Assembly: GCA_030145015.1 (NCBI GenBank)
Contig: JAQYWI010000171.1
Coordinates: forward strand, 1-11,491
Length of the DNA: 11,491 nucleotides
Origin: Desulfobacterales bacterium
GTDB lineage: Bacteria > Desulfobacterota > Desulfobacteria > Desulfobacterales > JAHEIW01
Direction: 5' to 3'
The notes beneath the pieces are model-generated. The model was not told the DNA's origin. It saw nothing but the letters and a program-made list of their open reading frames with translations, and made no database searches. Numbering within the stretch: the stretch's first letter is position 1; every line of letters begins with the position of its first letter. The position numbers and the translations under genes were made by a program. Below are positions 1 through 6,481 of this stretch, piece by piece.

Positions 1-57
1 TTCAAACCACTTCACCCAGTAAAATTCTTGCCCAATGAAATTCACCTCATACTTCAT
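1..57 (-). CDS. Possible 5' end of a gene running off the left edge
   Basis: An ATG at 57-55 on the minus strand opens a frame of 19 codons (MKYEVNFIGQEFYWVKWFE) that reaches the window edge without a stop. The composition, rich in aromatic and charged residues, looks protein-like. No Shine-Dalgarno sequence precedes the ATG, and the frame stays open for many codons upstream of it, so this could also be the middle of a decayed reading frame. Too little is visible to name a family. Confidence 0.2.
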   Translation of the reverse strand, partial: MKYEVNFIGQEFYWVKWFE

Positions 58-325
58 CGGGCTTTCGGAGAAAACGAACACAAAGAATTTAACTGGGGAG
101 CTGTGAGCTTTTTTAGGACCCAGATTTTCACAGATTACCACAGATCTTTTTACTTAAAATATAAGCTTTATTATCTGTGTCCCTATTTGAAACTTTTCCA
201 GCTTTATAGCCTCCCAGCCAGTGAACTATGAGCTACGAGCGGGCACCTTCTGGTGCCATACTATAAAAGCACCTATGGTGCCTTGTTACCAGCTATGAGC
301 TAATACGGCCTACTAGCTTATCTCT
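58..325. other. Non-coding repeat-rich stretch with two hairpins
   Basis: I see no convincing gene here. A plus-strand open frame at 28-231 has no ribosome binding site and runs through low-complexity text such as the CACAGATTACCACAGAT-type repeat near 129-145. Two neighbouring perfect hairpins share the same arm: GGCACC-TTCT-GGTGCC at 242-257 and GCACC-TAT-GGTGC at 269-281. They are flanked by variants of the AGCTATGAGC repeat near 226-240 and 290-302. Neither hairpin is followed by a T-tract, so they are not ordinary terminators. Confidence 0.5.
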
Positions 326-475
326 TTAAACCTTTTTTCTTCCAACTGCAGAAAGGACGATCAAACCGACTCCAAGCAGCACCATAGACGTAGATTCGGG
401 TATGAGGTTGGCTTTATAGACCAGGGCAGCTATTAAAATTCCACAAATAATTATTAAGGTGGTAAGTTTCTTCAC
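326..475 (-). CDS. Small PEP-CTERM-like membrane protein, 49 aa
   Basis: The start is a GTG at 475-473, chosen because a strong purine-rich Shine-Dalgarno (GGGGGGAG, 481-488 region) lies about 5 bases upstream; the stop is TAA at 328-326. The protein has a basic start (MKK), a first hydrophobic segment at residues 7-19 like a signal peptide core, then IPESTSM at 25-31, a second hydrophobic segment at 32-44, and a basic end, GRKKV. This second half has the order of a PEP-CTERM sorting signal: Pro-Glu motif, hydrophobic helix, basic tail. The usual PEP is PES here. PEP-CTERM proteins are exported and processed by exosortase, but this one has almost nothing between the export signal and the sorting signal. 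It could be a genuine mini-protein or the two ends of a gene that lost its middle by in-frame deletion. Neither an exosortase nor a related gene is in the window. Confidence 0.5.
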   Translation of the reverse strand: MKKLTTLIIICGILIAALVYKANLIPESTSMVLLGVGLIVLSAVGRKKV

Positions 476-990
476 TTTTCTCCCCCCTATTTTTAATCCA
501 AGCCCCAGTTTTGGATTAAAGGTAAACCCCTTTTCGAAAAGATTTAATGCAAAATTAGTACCAAAAAAGCTGAAACTTTTTTAATACGCACCATATTAAT
601 ATTAACAATAATTTTAAATCGTTATGAAGATGAAAAAATCCGCTTCTTTTATGCAGCACAAAAAATGTGGTAATTAATTTCCACTAAATGTGTAATAAAG
701 GTAATAATTGGGCAATAAATTGCACAGCACTATGAGCTTTCAGTTTAAATTTCTGAGTCATCTGCGTAATCTGCGGATAATTTAAAAATTAGCCACGGAC
801 CCACACAGACACACACAAACAAAATATATAAATATACGAAGAAATAATCTGCGTTAATCTGCTCTCCGAGCCGTAGGCTTCTACAAGCCGGAGGCGTAAT
901 CTGCGGATATTATTGAATCTGCGGATCAATCTGCTATGAGCTATTAGCTATGACCTATGAGCTATTTGCCTGCCGCCTAATACCTGTTTT
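476..990. other. AT-rich non-coding stretch with dispersed short repeats
   Basis: No gene is supported here. Positions 540-720 are very AT-rich without a recognisable motif. Positions 757-966 are dense in short repeats: AATCTGCGGAT occurs exactly at 768-778, 898-908 and 916-926, with shorter variants (ATCTGCGT, AATCTGC) between them, and AGCTATGAGCTA-type variants are clustered at 932-966. A hairpin-like block with CTCCG and CGGAG arms and an inner GTAG/CTAC stem lies near 865-893. Confidence 0.55.
768..926. repeat. Three copies of the 11-mer AATCTGCGGAT
   Basis: Exact copies lie at 768-778, 898-908 and 916-926, all in the same orientation, with partial copies in between (for example near 757-768 and 846-861). 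The spacing is irregular, so this is a dispersed-repeat cluster rather than a CRISPR or an iteron array. No protein-coding context explains it. Confidence 0.7.
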
Positions 991-1359
991 TTATGAAACA
1001 AATATAGGAACCCGCCTTTGATAATGATAGGATTGTATTAATCTCTTCACAAATTGAAGGTTTTCTTCTTTTGTCCCTTGTAACTGGATGCCGGTCTTAA
1101 ACTTTCCGGAGGCATCCTTATTTGAATAAACCACTTTTCCATTAGTCGCGATATATTGACTATTATAGTCAAAAAACATCAACAGGATAAGCTCAGTGGT
1201 AATCATACGGTTTGTTTCAAGCTGAATTCCGTTCTGACTTACATCCAGAGCAATTCCCATGTAACGATCTACCACCCTTCTGTGAACATCCAAACCATTG
1301 TAAGAAAGACCTTTATTTATCCTGACCCTTTGAAATGTTCTGTCAACGATATTTTCCAT
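991..1359 (-). CDS. PilZ domain protein
   Basis: A 122-residue protein made of a single PilZ domain, the family that binds cyclic di-GMP and adjusts motility, secretion or exopolysaccharide output through a partner protein. The two signature motifs are present in order and at about the right spacing: RTFQR (RxxxR, residues 7-11) and DVSQNG (DxSxxG, residues 39-44), followed by the alternating hydrophobic strands of a beta barrel (about 45-100) and a C-terminal helix. Binding of the nucleotide is therefore plausible, though a second RxxxR (RVVDR, 28-32) sits close to the DxSxxG motif. The ATG at 1359-1357 is preceded by GGGAGG at a slightly long spacing of about 11 bases. No signal peptide or membrane segment is seen. 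It stands alone, with repeat-rich DNA on both sides, so the partner cannot be inferred. Confidence 0.85.
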   Translation of the reverse strand: MENIVDRTFQRVRINKGLSYNGLDVHRRVVDRYMGIALDVSQNGIQLETNRMITTELILLMFFDYNSQYIATNGKVVYSNKDASGKFKTGIQLQGTKEENLQFVKRLIQSYHYQRRVPIFVS

Positions 1360-1390
1360 ATTCTTACATACCTCCCTTTTATCAATATGT

Positions 1391-1680
1391 GGATACCTGA
1401 ATTTTGCACGAGTCGGAGGCTTTCATCTGCAAGCGGAGCCCCTTGGTGTAATAAAATTAGACGCTTCATCCCGCGAAGCGGGGGCACTTAAGGCAGAGGC
1501 TATAGTGAACTATGCCTCGGCCTTAATAACGCAGCAGATGGAAGCCTCCGGCTCGCCCGCCCTGTTGGGTCGTAGCTGAAAGCGAAGCCCAAAGGGTGAA
1601 AAGTAATGAGATAAAATGATTTTCATCCATTAAACGTAATCCCAACTTCTCATTAACTTTCATGCAAGATTCAGGTATCA
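1391..1680. mobile_element. Nested inverted-repeat element, MITE-like
   Basis: Three inverted repeats are nested around one centre. The outer pair is GATACCTGAATTTTGCA at 1392-1408 against the reverse complement of 1663-1679 (16 of 17 bases match). The middle pair is 1409-1430 against 1534-1555 (20 of 22 match). The central hairpin has TTAAGGC at 1488-1494 with GCCTTAA at 1520-1526, continuing as GAGGC/GCCTC and ATAG/CTAT around a TGAA loop at 1506-1509. A small CCCGC-GAA-GCGGG hairpin at 1470-1482 sits in the left half. There is no transposase or convincing ORF. The size, the near-perfect terminal repeats and the lack of coding capacity suit a non-autonomous transposable element or other foldback repeat. 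I cannot define a target-site duplication, and an RNA role is also possible. Confidence 0.5.
1470..1482. repeat. CCCGC-GAA-GCGGG hairpin
   Basis: A perfect 5 bp GC stem with a 3-base loop inside the nested inverted-repeat element. The same stem, with different loops, recurs three times at the right edge of the window. Confidence 0.5.
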
Positions 1681-1883
1681 GCTCAAGACTTAGGTATTGT
1701 GGGTTGCGTGAAGCTCTGGATGGGCACTCGGAGAAGTTCGAGCTTTATAAATCTGAAAAACTAAATAACAGGAAATTTCGTTAAAAGTCAAGAAGTTTGG
1801 GGCGGCATTCTGTAATGATCTCTAATTTGCTCCGACTAAGTGCGGATAAAAAATAGACCACATTTCCCCAAGGATAAATTATC

Positions 1884-2720
1884 ATGAAAGCATCGGGCCA
1901 TCTAATAAAATGGCTTCGTAATATAGCTATTAAACGACTCGAAGCAACCCGCAAAGTCTACGAGCAAAGGACCTATAACAACATGGATAAATTGCTGGGG
2001 GTCATCCAAAAGGGTGATGTCGTCCTGGTAGAAGGGCGCTCCGATATAAGCCGATTTATAAAGCTCTTTACCAACAGCTCCTGGAGTCATTCTGCTCTGT
2101 ATATTGGTGATGAATTGATAGAAAAGGACGGTCTATCTAAGGAAAAATATCAAATGGAATTCGGCGCCGATGCCGGCCATCTATTGATTGAAGCAGAGGT
2201 GGGTAAGGGGGTTACAATCGCGCCCCTGCGAAAATACCAGGATTATAATATCAGAATTTGCAGACCCTATGGAATTTTACCCCAGGACTTAGAATCTGTT
2301 ATCCAAACTACGATCAGCAATCTTGGGAAACATTATGATAACCAAAATATAATCGATATTGGGCTTATGCTCCTCCCGTTTCGATTGAACCCGTTTAAGA
2401 AACACACAATCAATGCCTGCCTGGGCAGTTGTAATGAATTCCGGGTTATTTGCTCCGGCATGATAGCAAAGTCTTTTCAAAGCGTGAGTTATCCAATTGT
2501 ACCGGTTCTTCAAAAATTACAGCCGGCAATACCTGCATTGGGGGACAATCCTTATGGTTCGAGATTAATCATGCGACACTATTCACAAATTTTACCTAGA
2601 GATTTTGACATAAGCCCGAATTTTGAAGTTATCAAATTCAATATTATTGGCGATAGACGCTTTGATTATAAATCATTATGGGCAGAAGGCGGATCAGAAG
2701 AAAACAGGAAAGCTGCGTAA
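1884..2720 (+). CDS. YiiX-like permuted-papain (NlpC/P60 superfamily) hydrolase
   Basis: A 278-residue protein of the circularly permuted NlpC/P60-papain type typified by YiiX/YebB, cysteine hydrolases thought to act on peptide, amide or lipid ester bonds. After a basic N-terminal helix (1-35), the core opens with GDVVLVEGRSDISRFIKLFT (44-63) and SWSHSALYIGD (66-76), whose His69 is the expected catalytic base. LLIEAEVGKGV (100-110) gives an acidic residue, and EFRVICSGMIAKSF (185-198) places Cys190 at the N-terminus of a helix as the expected nucleophile. The His-before-Cys order is the mark of the permuted group. The C-terminal part ends with PRDFDISPNFEVIKF (238-252). No signal peptide or clear membrane span is seen, so a cytoplasmic or membrane-peripheral location is likely. 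The ATG has AAGGAT 8 bases upstream. It is a single-gene unit converging on the SulP gene. Substrate unknown. Confidence 0.8.
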   Translation: MKASGHLIKWLRNIAIKRLEATRKVYEQRTYNNMDKLLGVIQKGDVVLVEGRSDISRFIKLFTNSSWSHSALYIGDELIEKDGLSKEKYQMEFGADAGHLLIEAEVGKGVTIAPLRKYQDYNIRICRPYGILPQDLESVIQTTISNLGKHYDNQNIIDIGLMLLPFRLNPFKKHTINACLGSCNEFRVICSGMIAKSFQSVSYPIVPVLQKLQPAIPALGDNPYGSRLIMRHYSQILPRDFDISPNFEVIKFNIIGDRRFDYKSLWAEGGSEENRKAA

Positions 2721-2729
2721 GGACAAATA

Positions 2730-2741
2730 GGGGACGTCCCC
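2730..2741. repeat. GGGGACGTCCCC palindrome between convergent genes
   Basis: A perfect 12-base palindrome lies 10 bases after the stop of the YiiX-like gene and 66 bases beyond the stop of the SulP gene. It may help end transcription from either side, although no strong T-tract follows on either strand. Palindromes of this shape are often dispersed REP-like elements, but only one copy is in the window. Confidence 0.4.
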
Positions 2742-2806
2742 ACTTCCAGGTCACCCAATCAGTTTCTGTTGATCTATGATTAAATGCAGCGTGATCCAAT
2801 TTAAAT

Positions 2807-5029
2807 CTAACCCTCTTCCAAAACTCTGACTTCGTTTGTTCTTATCCGCAGGCGATCGCTTATTTCCAGGGCGATATTGCGAATCAGTTTGACAGCGATA
2901 TGCGGGGTTTCATCCCGTAAAACGGTAAAATCATCGGGAGATAGCAAATAGGTTTCTGAGTCTTCATCCGACCACACATCTGCAGATCTCGGGCTCCCGT
3001 CCAAGAAAGCCATCTCCCCAAAGGTTACCCCTGAGCTATAAGTGACAAGACGTTTATAACGGTCACTTTCCGGTAGGTGAATCCTGACACTTACAGATCC
3101 TTTTGCCAGGAAGAATAAATTCCTATCTTTATCCCCTTCTTTTAAAATAATTTGGCCTTTATCGAAGGTCTTATGCATCAATTTTTGTTTTAAAATATGG
3201 ATTTCTTCCGGGGTGAAATCCAGGAGAATATCCATCTGTTCAATTTCAATTCGGTGAGATGCGCCTGCAATTTCAATTGATTGAGTGAGTAAGTTATCCT
3301 CGGCCCATTCAAGCGCGGCATCGGTATCCGGAAAAAAACAGTTTTCACCGAGTATTCCATACACGCCCATTGCTTTGAGGAAATTTGATAGTGAAGCGTC
3401 ATCCCTCAGGTGAGTGATCAGAAGATATTTCCCGGATTCATTAACTTTTTTACCGAGCTGCCCTAAAATTTTGGCGCCCGTGCTGTCGATCTCATTGACG
3501 CGCTTCATGTCAAGAATGCAATAGGTGTATTGATTTAGGGCACTCTCGATTTCCCCGGCAAGATTATCGGCCGAGCCGAAAAATAACGGACCCCGGAGTT
3601 CGTAAACGATTATCCCTTTGCCGCGATCCTCCAGCAGCATGTTGTTTTTAATGGTTCGAACCTTTTTAGAACGTATCTGTTCGCCGGAATATTTTCGCTT
3701 AACGATGGATTTGCCCATTCTAACAACGAATAATCCGGATGCGATTGCGATTCCGATCAAAACGGCAACAATCAGATTAACGCACACCGTGATAACCGCC
3801 ACCACAATGGTCACGGCCAGGTTCGCCATGATCCTTTTCTGCTGTTCGCGAGCTTGCGACAGGTTTCGAAGCAGGTCTAAGACCCATTTATCAAACAATC
3901 CAATACCAACCGATACGATGATTCCGGCAATTACGGTCAATGGAATCTTTCCGATGACCGATCCCAGCGTCATTACAATTAAAAGGATTAATAGCGCGCA
4001 AATCAGACTGGACAGGCGGCTCCGACCGCCGGCCCGGTAATTTGCCATGTTATGCAGTTCTGATCCCGCGGAGGGCAGGGCGGAAAAGACGGCGTTCATC
4101 ATATTTCCGATACCCTGGCCGATGAGTTCTTTGTTACTTTTGTGGCGCGTGCCGGCGATATTATCTGCGGCTACAGAGCTGAGCAAAGATTCAAGCGCAC
4201 CAATAGAGCCCAGCACAAATCCGGTAATCAAGATGCCGGGAAAAAGGTCGGCGAGATCGATATTGTCAAGTAATCTGAGAGCGTCGGGTAAAATATCGGG
4301 TTTGGGCCATTGAAAAGAGAAATTTCCGATGACCGGACCCAGAGAAAAAGCGCCGGAGATATTCTTCAGGGCGTAAAATAGAGCGGTTCCGACCACAAGT
4401 CCGATGAGCGATGCCGGCACCGCTTTGATAAAGCGCCTGGCGAAAAAAATCACGATGATGGTTGTCAACCCCACAACCAGCGTCAAGGGTTGTACGACGG
4501 TGGGATTGTAGAAAATTTCAAGCAGGGCGACGTGGCCCCGGGCGCCAACCAGCGGCCCGATTTGTTCCAAAATAAGGATAACCGCAATCCCGTTCATGAA
4601 CCCCGAAACAACCGGATAGGGAACATATTTGATCAGATTCCCCAACCGCAGGGTCCCAAACAGAAGCTGGACGATGCCTGCGAGTAAAACGCACAGGGAG
4701 GCCAGACCGACGATCAGAATATTGCGGGAAGCAACATCCGGAATCTGCAGACTCAAAGCCAGAGGGGCGACAAAAGCGGCCAGCAGGAGCGACAGCGGCG
4801 CCTTGGGGGCCGTAATCTGTATCTCCGTCCCGCCAAGTAACGCAGCGCAAATGCCTCCCACAAGACAGGCGTAAATTCCTAACAATGCTGCAAACGGGAG
4901 AAATTCAACCCCCAGAGGGCCATAAACGATAATGCCGTATCCGATGGAAAGCGGTATGGATATGATAGCAGCAGATATAGCGCCGGAAAGATCCCCTTTG
5001 ATATTTGACAGCAGCTTCTTTGTGTCCAT
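2807..5029 (-). CDS. SulP-family anion transporter with STAS and cyclic-nucleotide-binding domains
   Basis: A 740-residue inner-membrane protein with three parts. Residues 12-436 form the SulP (SLC26-like) transport domain: many hydrophobic segments and the family-type stretch ALPSAGSELHNMANYRAGG (317-335). Residues about 470-580 are a STAS domain, with VYELRGPLFFGSAD (475-488) and ILDMKRVNEIDSTG (505-518). Residues about 603-730 are a CRP-like cyclic-nucleotide-binding fold, with the phosphate-binding cassette FGEMAFLDGSPRSAD (670-684), including the Arg-Ser-Ala expected to hold the cyclic phosphate. SulP proteins move sulfate, bicarbonate or dicarboxylates, usually with protons or sodium; the substrate cannot be read from sequence. 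The fusion suggests that cAMP or a related nucleotide gates transport, which is inference. The ATG at 5029 has AAAGGG about 10 bases upstream. The 311-residue gene lies 96 bases upstream on the same strand, with a 7 bp ACACGCG/CGCGTGT stem in the gap. Confidence 0.93.
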   Translation of the reverse strand: MDTKKLLSNIKGDLSGAISAAIISIPLSIGYGIIVYGPLGVEFLPFAALLGIYACLVGGICAALLGGTEIQITAPKAPLSLLLAAFVAPLALSLQIPDVASRNILIVGLASLCVLLAGIVQLLFGTLRLGNLIKYVPYPVVSGFMNGIAVILILEQIGPLVGARGHVALLEIFYNPTVVQPLTLVVGLTTIIVIFFARRFIKAVPASLIGLVVGTALFYALKNISGAFSLGPVIGNFSFQWPKPDILPDALRLLDNIDLADLFPGILITGFVLGSIGALESLLSSVAADNIAGTRHKSNKELIGQGIGNMMNAVFSALPSAGSELHNMANYRAGGRSRLSSLICALLILLIVMTLGSVIGKIPLTVIAGIIVSVGIGLFDKWVLDLLRNLSQAREQQKRIMANLAVTIVVAVITVCVNLIVAVLIGIAIASGLFVVRMGKSIVKRKYSGEQIRSKKVRTIKNNMLLEDRGKGIIVYELRGPLFFGSADNLAGEIESALNQYTYCILDMKRVNEIDSTGAKILGQLGKKVNESGKYLLITHLRDDASLSNFLKAMGVYGILGENCFFPDTDAALEWAEDNLLTQSIEIAGASHRIEIEQMDILLDFTPEEIHILKQKLMHKTFDKGQIILKEGDKDRNLFFLAKGSVSVRIHLPESDRYKRLVTYSSGVTFGEMAFLDGSPRSADVWSDEDSETYLLSPDDFTVLRDETPHIAVKLIRNIALEISDRLRIRTNEVRVLEEG

Positions 5030-5086
5030 TATTTTTTTACCCTTTTGTACGTGTTTTCACCAACCCGTTGGATCATACCCTGTACC

Positions 5087-5124
5087 ACACGCGCGGGCCC
5101 TTTCAGAAAACGAAAAACGCGTGT
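5087..5124. other. Stem-loop between the 311-aa gene and the SulP gene
   Basis: ACACGCG at 5087-5093 pairs perfectly with CGCGTGT at 5118-5124 around a 24-base loop. It starts just after the 311-residue gene's stop. There is no T-tract, so it might be a weak attenuator, an RNA-processing stem, or chance. Confidence 0.3.
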
Positions 5125-5125
5125 A

Positions 5126-6061
5126 TTAATTCACTTTCAACTTAATACAGTCATTGATCACTTTTTCTACTTTTTCAGGTGAAAGCCTGCTGCCGGTTTT
5201 TCGCGGTGAGCCGCCGATGATAGCGCTTCCACCCCAGCAATTTTCCGATGAGGAGAGCCCCTCGGCTTTATTGAGCGCCTCATAAATCTGTTCCAAGGGA
5301 AACATGACGAAAGGTGACATTTTCCCAATTGTATAAGCGTAGGCATCTTCTCTGTTTTCAACCAGAGCGACATATGCTTTTATATTTTCAGAGAATAGTT
5401 TTGTACGCGCGTAGGGCCCCTCTTCTAAGATGAGCTGCCATCCGGATCCGCCGCCAATCTTCTCAAACCTTGTATCCAGTTCAATTTCTTCGCTGCGCCC
5501 ACTAATGGCTGCATCGATTCGGTCGCACACCGAGCGCAGGATATCTTTCATTTCTTTTTCCGACATGCTGTAAATGCTGCCATCCGTTCGCGCCTGCGTA
5601 TAAGGTTCATATATCCAGGCCTGCCGGCGAATCTGCGGATTGTCGGGATTTATCGGATAGGCACCTGCGGACGCGTCAAGGATATCTTCAAATAATATTA
5701 ATTGAAATAAAACATTTTCAAACCTTAACCCTTCCAATTTTTCGAAATTTTTTAACAGCCAGTAAGACAGGCAAACATCCTGATCCACGTCGTTTATGTA
5801 AATCCGTGCATGCGGCTCCCCTTTTTTTTGGAAGGTGTCCAGCTGTCCAAGGCGAATATAAAAATATACCTGCGCGCAGGTGCTGCGTGTGGCGATGCGG
5901 GCGACACCCTCATGATGATTGAAATTGGCATAAGGTCCCTGAATTGAAAATCTTGGAGGTCCTTTAACATAGCCATCAAGGGCAATCGAAAAGTTAGGCT
6001 TTGAATTTATAAAATCCTCCCACATTATTACCGCTCTTGGTTCCAAATAAAATCGAATCAT
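5126..6061 (-). CDS. Conserved-looking protein of unknown function with NHHEG and DVDQD motifs
   Basis: A 311-residue soluble protein with no signal peptide or membrane span. I cannot assign it to a named family with confidence. Residues likely to be functional are NFNHHEGVARIATRSTCAQV (46-65), with paired histidines before a conserved-looking segment, INDVDQDVCLSYWLL (89-103), rich in Asp, and near the C-terminus ENCWGGSAIIGGSPRKTGS (273-291), a glycine-rich loop. His-His and Asp clusters recall metal-dependent phosphoesterases of the DHH/MYG1 kind, and the glycine-rich end recalls a DHHA1-type substrate loop, but the motif order is not the canonical one, so this is only a hypothesis. The ATG at 6061 has a weak GGGA upstream; a second Met at residue 13 (6025) is an alternative start. 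The gene begins 34 bases after the threonine dehydratase remnant and may be cotranscribed with SulP downstream. Confidence 0.7.
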   Translation of the reverse strand: MIRFYLEPRAVIMWEDFINSKPNFSIALDGYVKGPPRFSIQGPYANFNHHEGVARIATRSTCAQVYFYIRLGQLDTFQKKGEPHARIYINDVDQDVCLSYWLLKNFEKLEGLRFENVLFQLILFEDILDASAGAYPINPDNPQIRRQAWIYEPYTQARTDGSIYSMSEKEMKDILRSVCDRIDAAISGRSEEIELDTRFEKIGGGSGWQLILEEGPYARTKLFSENIKAYVALVENREDAYAYTIGKMSPFVMFPLEQIYEALNKAEGLSSSENCWGGSAIIGGSPRKTGSRLSPEKVEKVINDCIKLKVN

Positions 6062-6095
6062 GTTGTTATCCCACTAAAATCGGATAAGATTTGTC

Positions 6096-6317
6096 TTAAC
6101 AACTGGTAATCCAGATTGCCTCCACAGAACTGAGAGAGGCAATTTTGTGATACGCGCCCCGCAGTTTAAACGAACCGGTGAGCTGCAGGCACTCCGCCTT
6201 GAGATAGACCTCCATATTTGTCCGGTCACTGAGGGCGGCGGATCGTTCAAAAGGAGTTTGCCTTACAATTCCGTGTAAGTGTTGGCGGGCCTGAAGGCTA
6301 TCTCTAAAGTCTAAAGA
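6096..6317 (-). pseudogene. N-terminal fragment of threonine ammonia-lyase (IlvA/TdcB type)
   Basis: The minus strand encodes, in one open frame of 73 codons without an initiating Met, a match to the start of pyridoxal-phosphate threonine dehydratases. It includes LDFRDSLQARQHLHGIVRQT, then EVYLKAECLQLTGSFKLRGA and YHKIASLS. The GSFKLRG motif carries the lysine that forms the Schiff base with PLP (codon at 6167-6165), and HGIVRQTPFERSAALSD matches the family's substrate-side N-terminus. After KIASLS the similarity is lost and the frame ends at TAA (6098-6096). The several hundred residues normally following, including the serine loop and the glycine-rich phosphate-binding loop, are missing. 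No start codon or ribosome binding site is visible. It is a deletion remnant, probably left when the region carrying the 311-residue gene was rearranged. The family identification is firm; the IlvA or TdcB subtype is not. Confidence 0.85.
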
Positions 6318-6324
6318 GGGCCTG

Positions 6325-6347
6325 GGTTTATTTCTCCAAAATAAACC
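6325..6347. other. Perfect 9 bp stem-loop next to the dehydratase remnant
   Basis: GGTTTATTT at 6325-6333 pairs exactly with AAATAAACC at 6339-6347 around CTCCA. It lies between the bidirectional terminator and the remnant, at the point where the dehydratase similarity begins. It may mark a rearrangement end or be a weak second terminator. Confidence 0.35.
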
Positions 6348-6376
6348 AAAGAGTCAAGCCTTATCCTCAGAAATAG

Positions 6377-6405
6377 AAAAGCAGGGCCGCATGGCCCTGC
6401 TTTTT
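6377..6405. terminator. Strong bidirectional intrinsic terminator
   Basis: GCAGGGCC at 6381-6388 and GGCCCTGC at 6393-6400 form a perfect 8 bp GC-rich stem with a GCAT loop, followed by TTTTT on the plus strand and preceded by AAAA, which gives TTTT on the minus strand. On the minus strand it lies 77 bases beyond the stop of the Fn3-like gene and should end the parA-Fn3 transcript. Confidence 0.85.
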
Positions 6406-6481
6406 CATGAATCGGACATTAACGCCGAATTCGTATCTGCGTGCTAAAAATAGCACCACTTTCAAATTGTCTGAATTTTAC

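Larger units (their letters stand above)
1360..1883. other. Non-coding stretch with a nested inverted-repeat element
   Basis: Most of this gap is the structured element at 1391-1680, described separately. Between 1681 and 1883 I see no gene. A 40-codon ATG frame from 1662 starts inside the element's right arm and has no ribosome binding site. The last bases carry the Shine-Dalgarno of the following gene (AAGGAT, 1870-1875). Confidence 0.5.

Noticed and set aside
28..231. 67-codon plus-strand open frame
   Set aside because: It has no ribosome binding site, no recognisable motif, and runs through short repetitive DNA; the opposite strand reads more like protein at its left end.
709..724. Sigma-54-like TGG...TTGCA with correct 12-base GG-GC spacing
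   Set aside because: The CAC part of the -24 box is absent and no gene lies downstream on the plus strand before 1884.
768..966. Possible CRISPR array from the repeated AATCTGCGGAT words
   Set aside because: The repeats are too short and irregularly spaced, and no cas gene is present.
1662..1784. 40-codon ATG frame after the nested inverted-repeat element
   Set aside because: The start lies in the right arm of the inverted repeat with no ribosome binding site, and the product resembles nothing I know.
5029..5076. 15-residue minus-strand upstream ORF whose stop overlaps the SulP start (TAATG)
   Set aside because: Its ATG has no properly spaced Shine-Dalgarno; the overlap may be chance. Conservation in relatives would be needed to call translational coupling.
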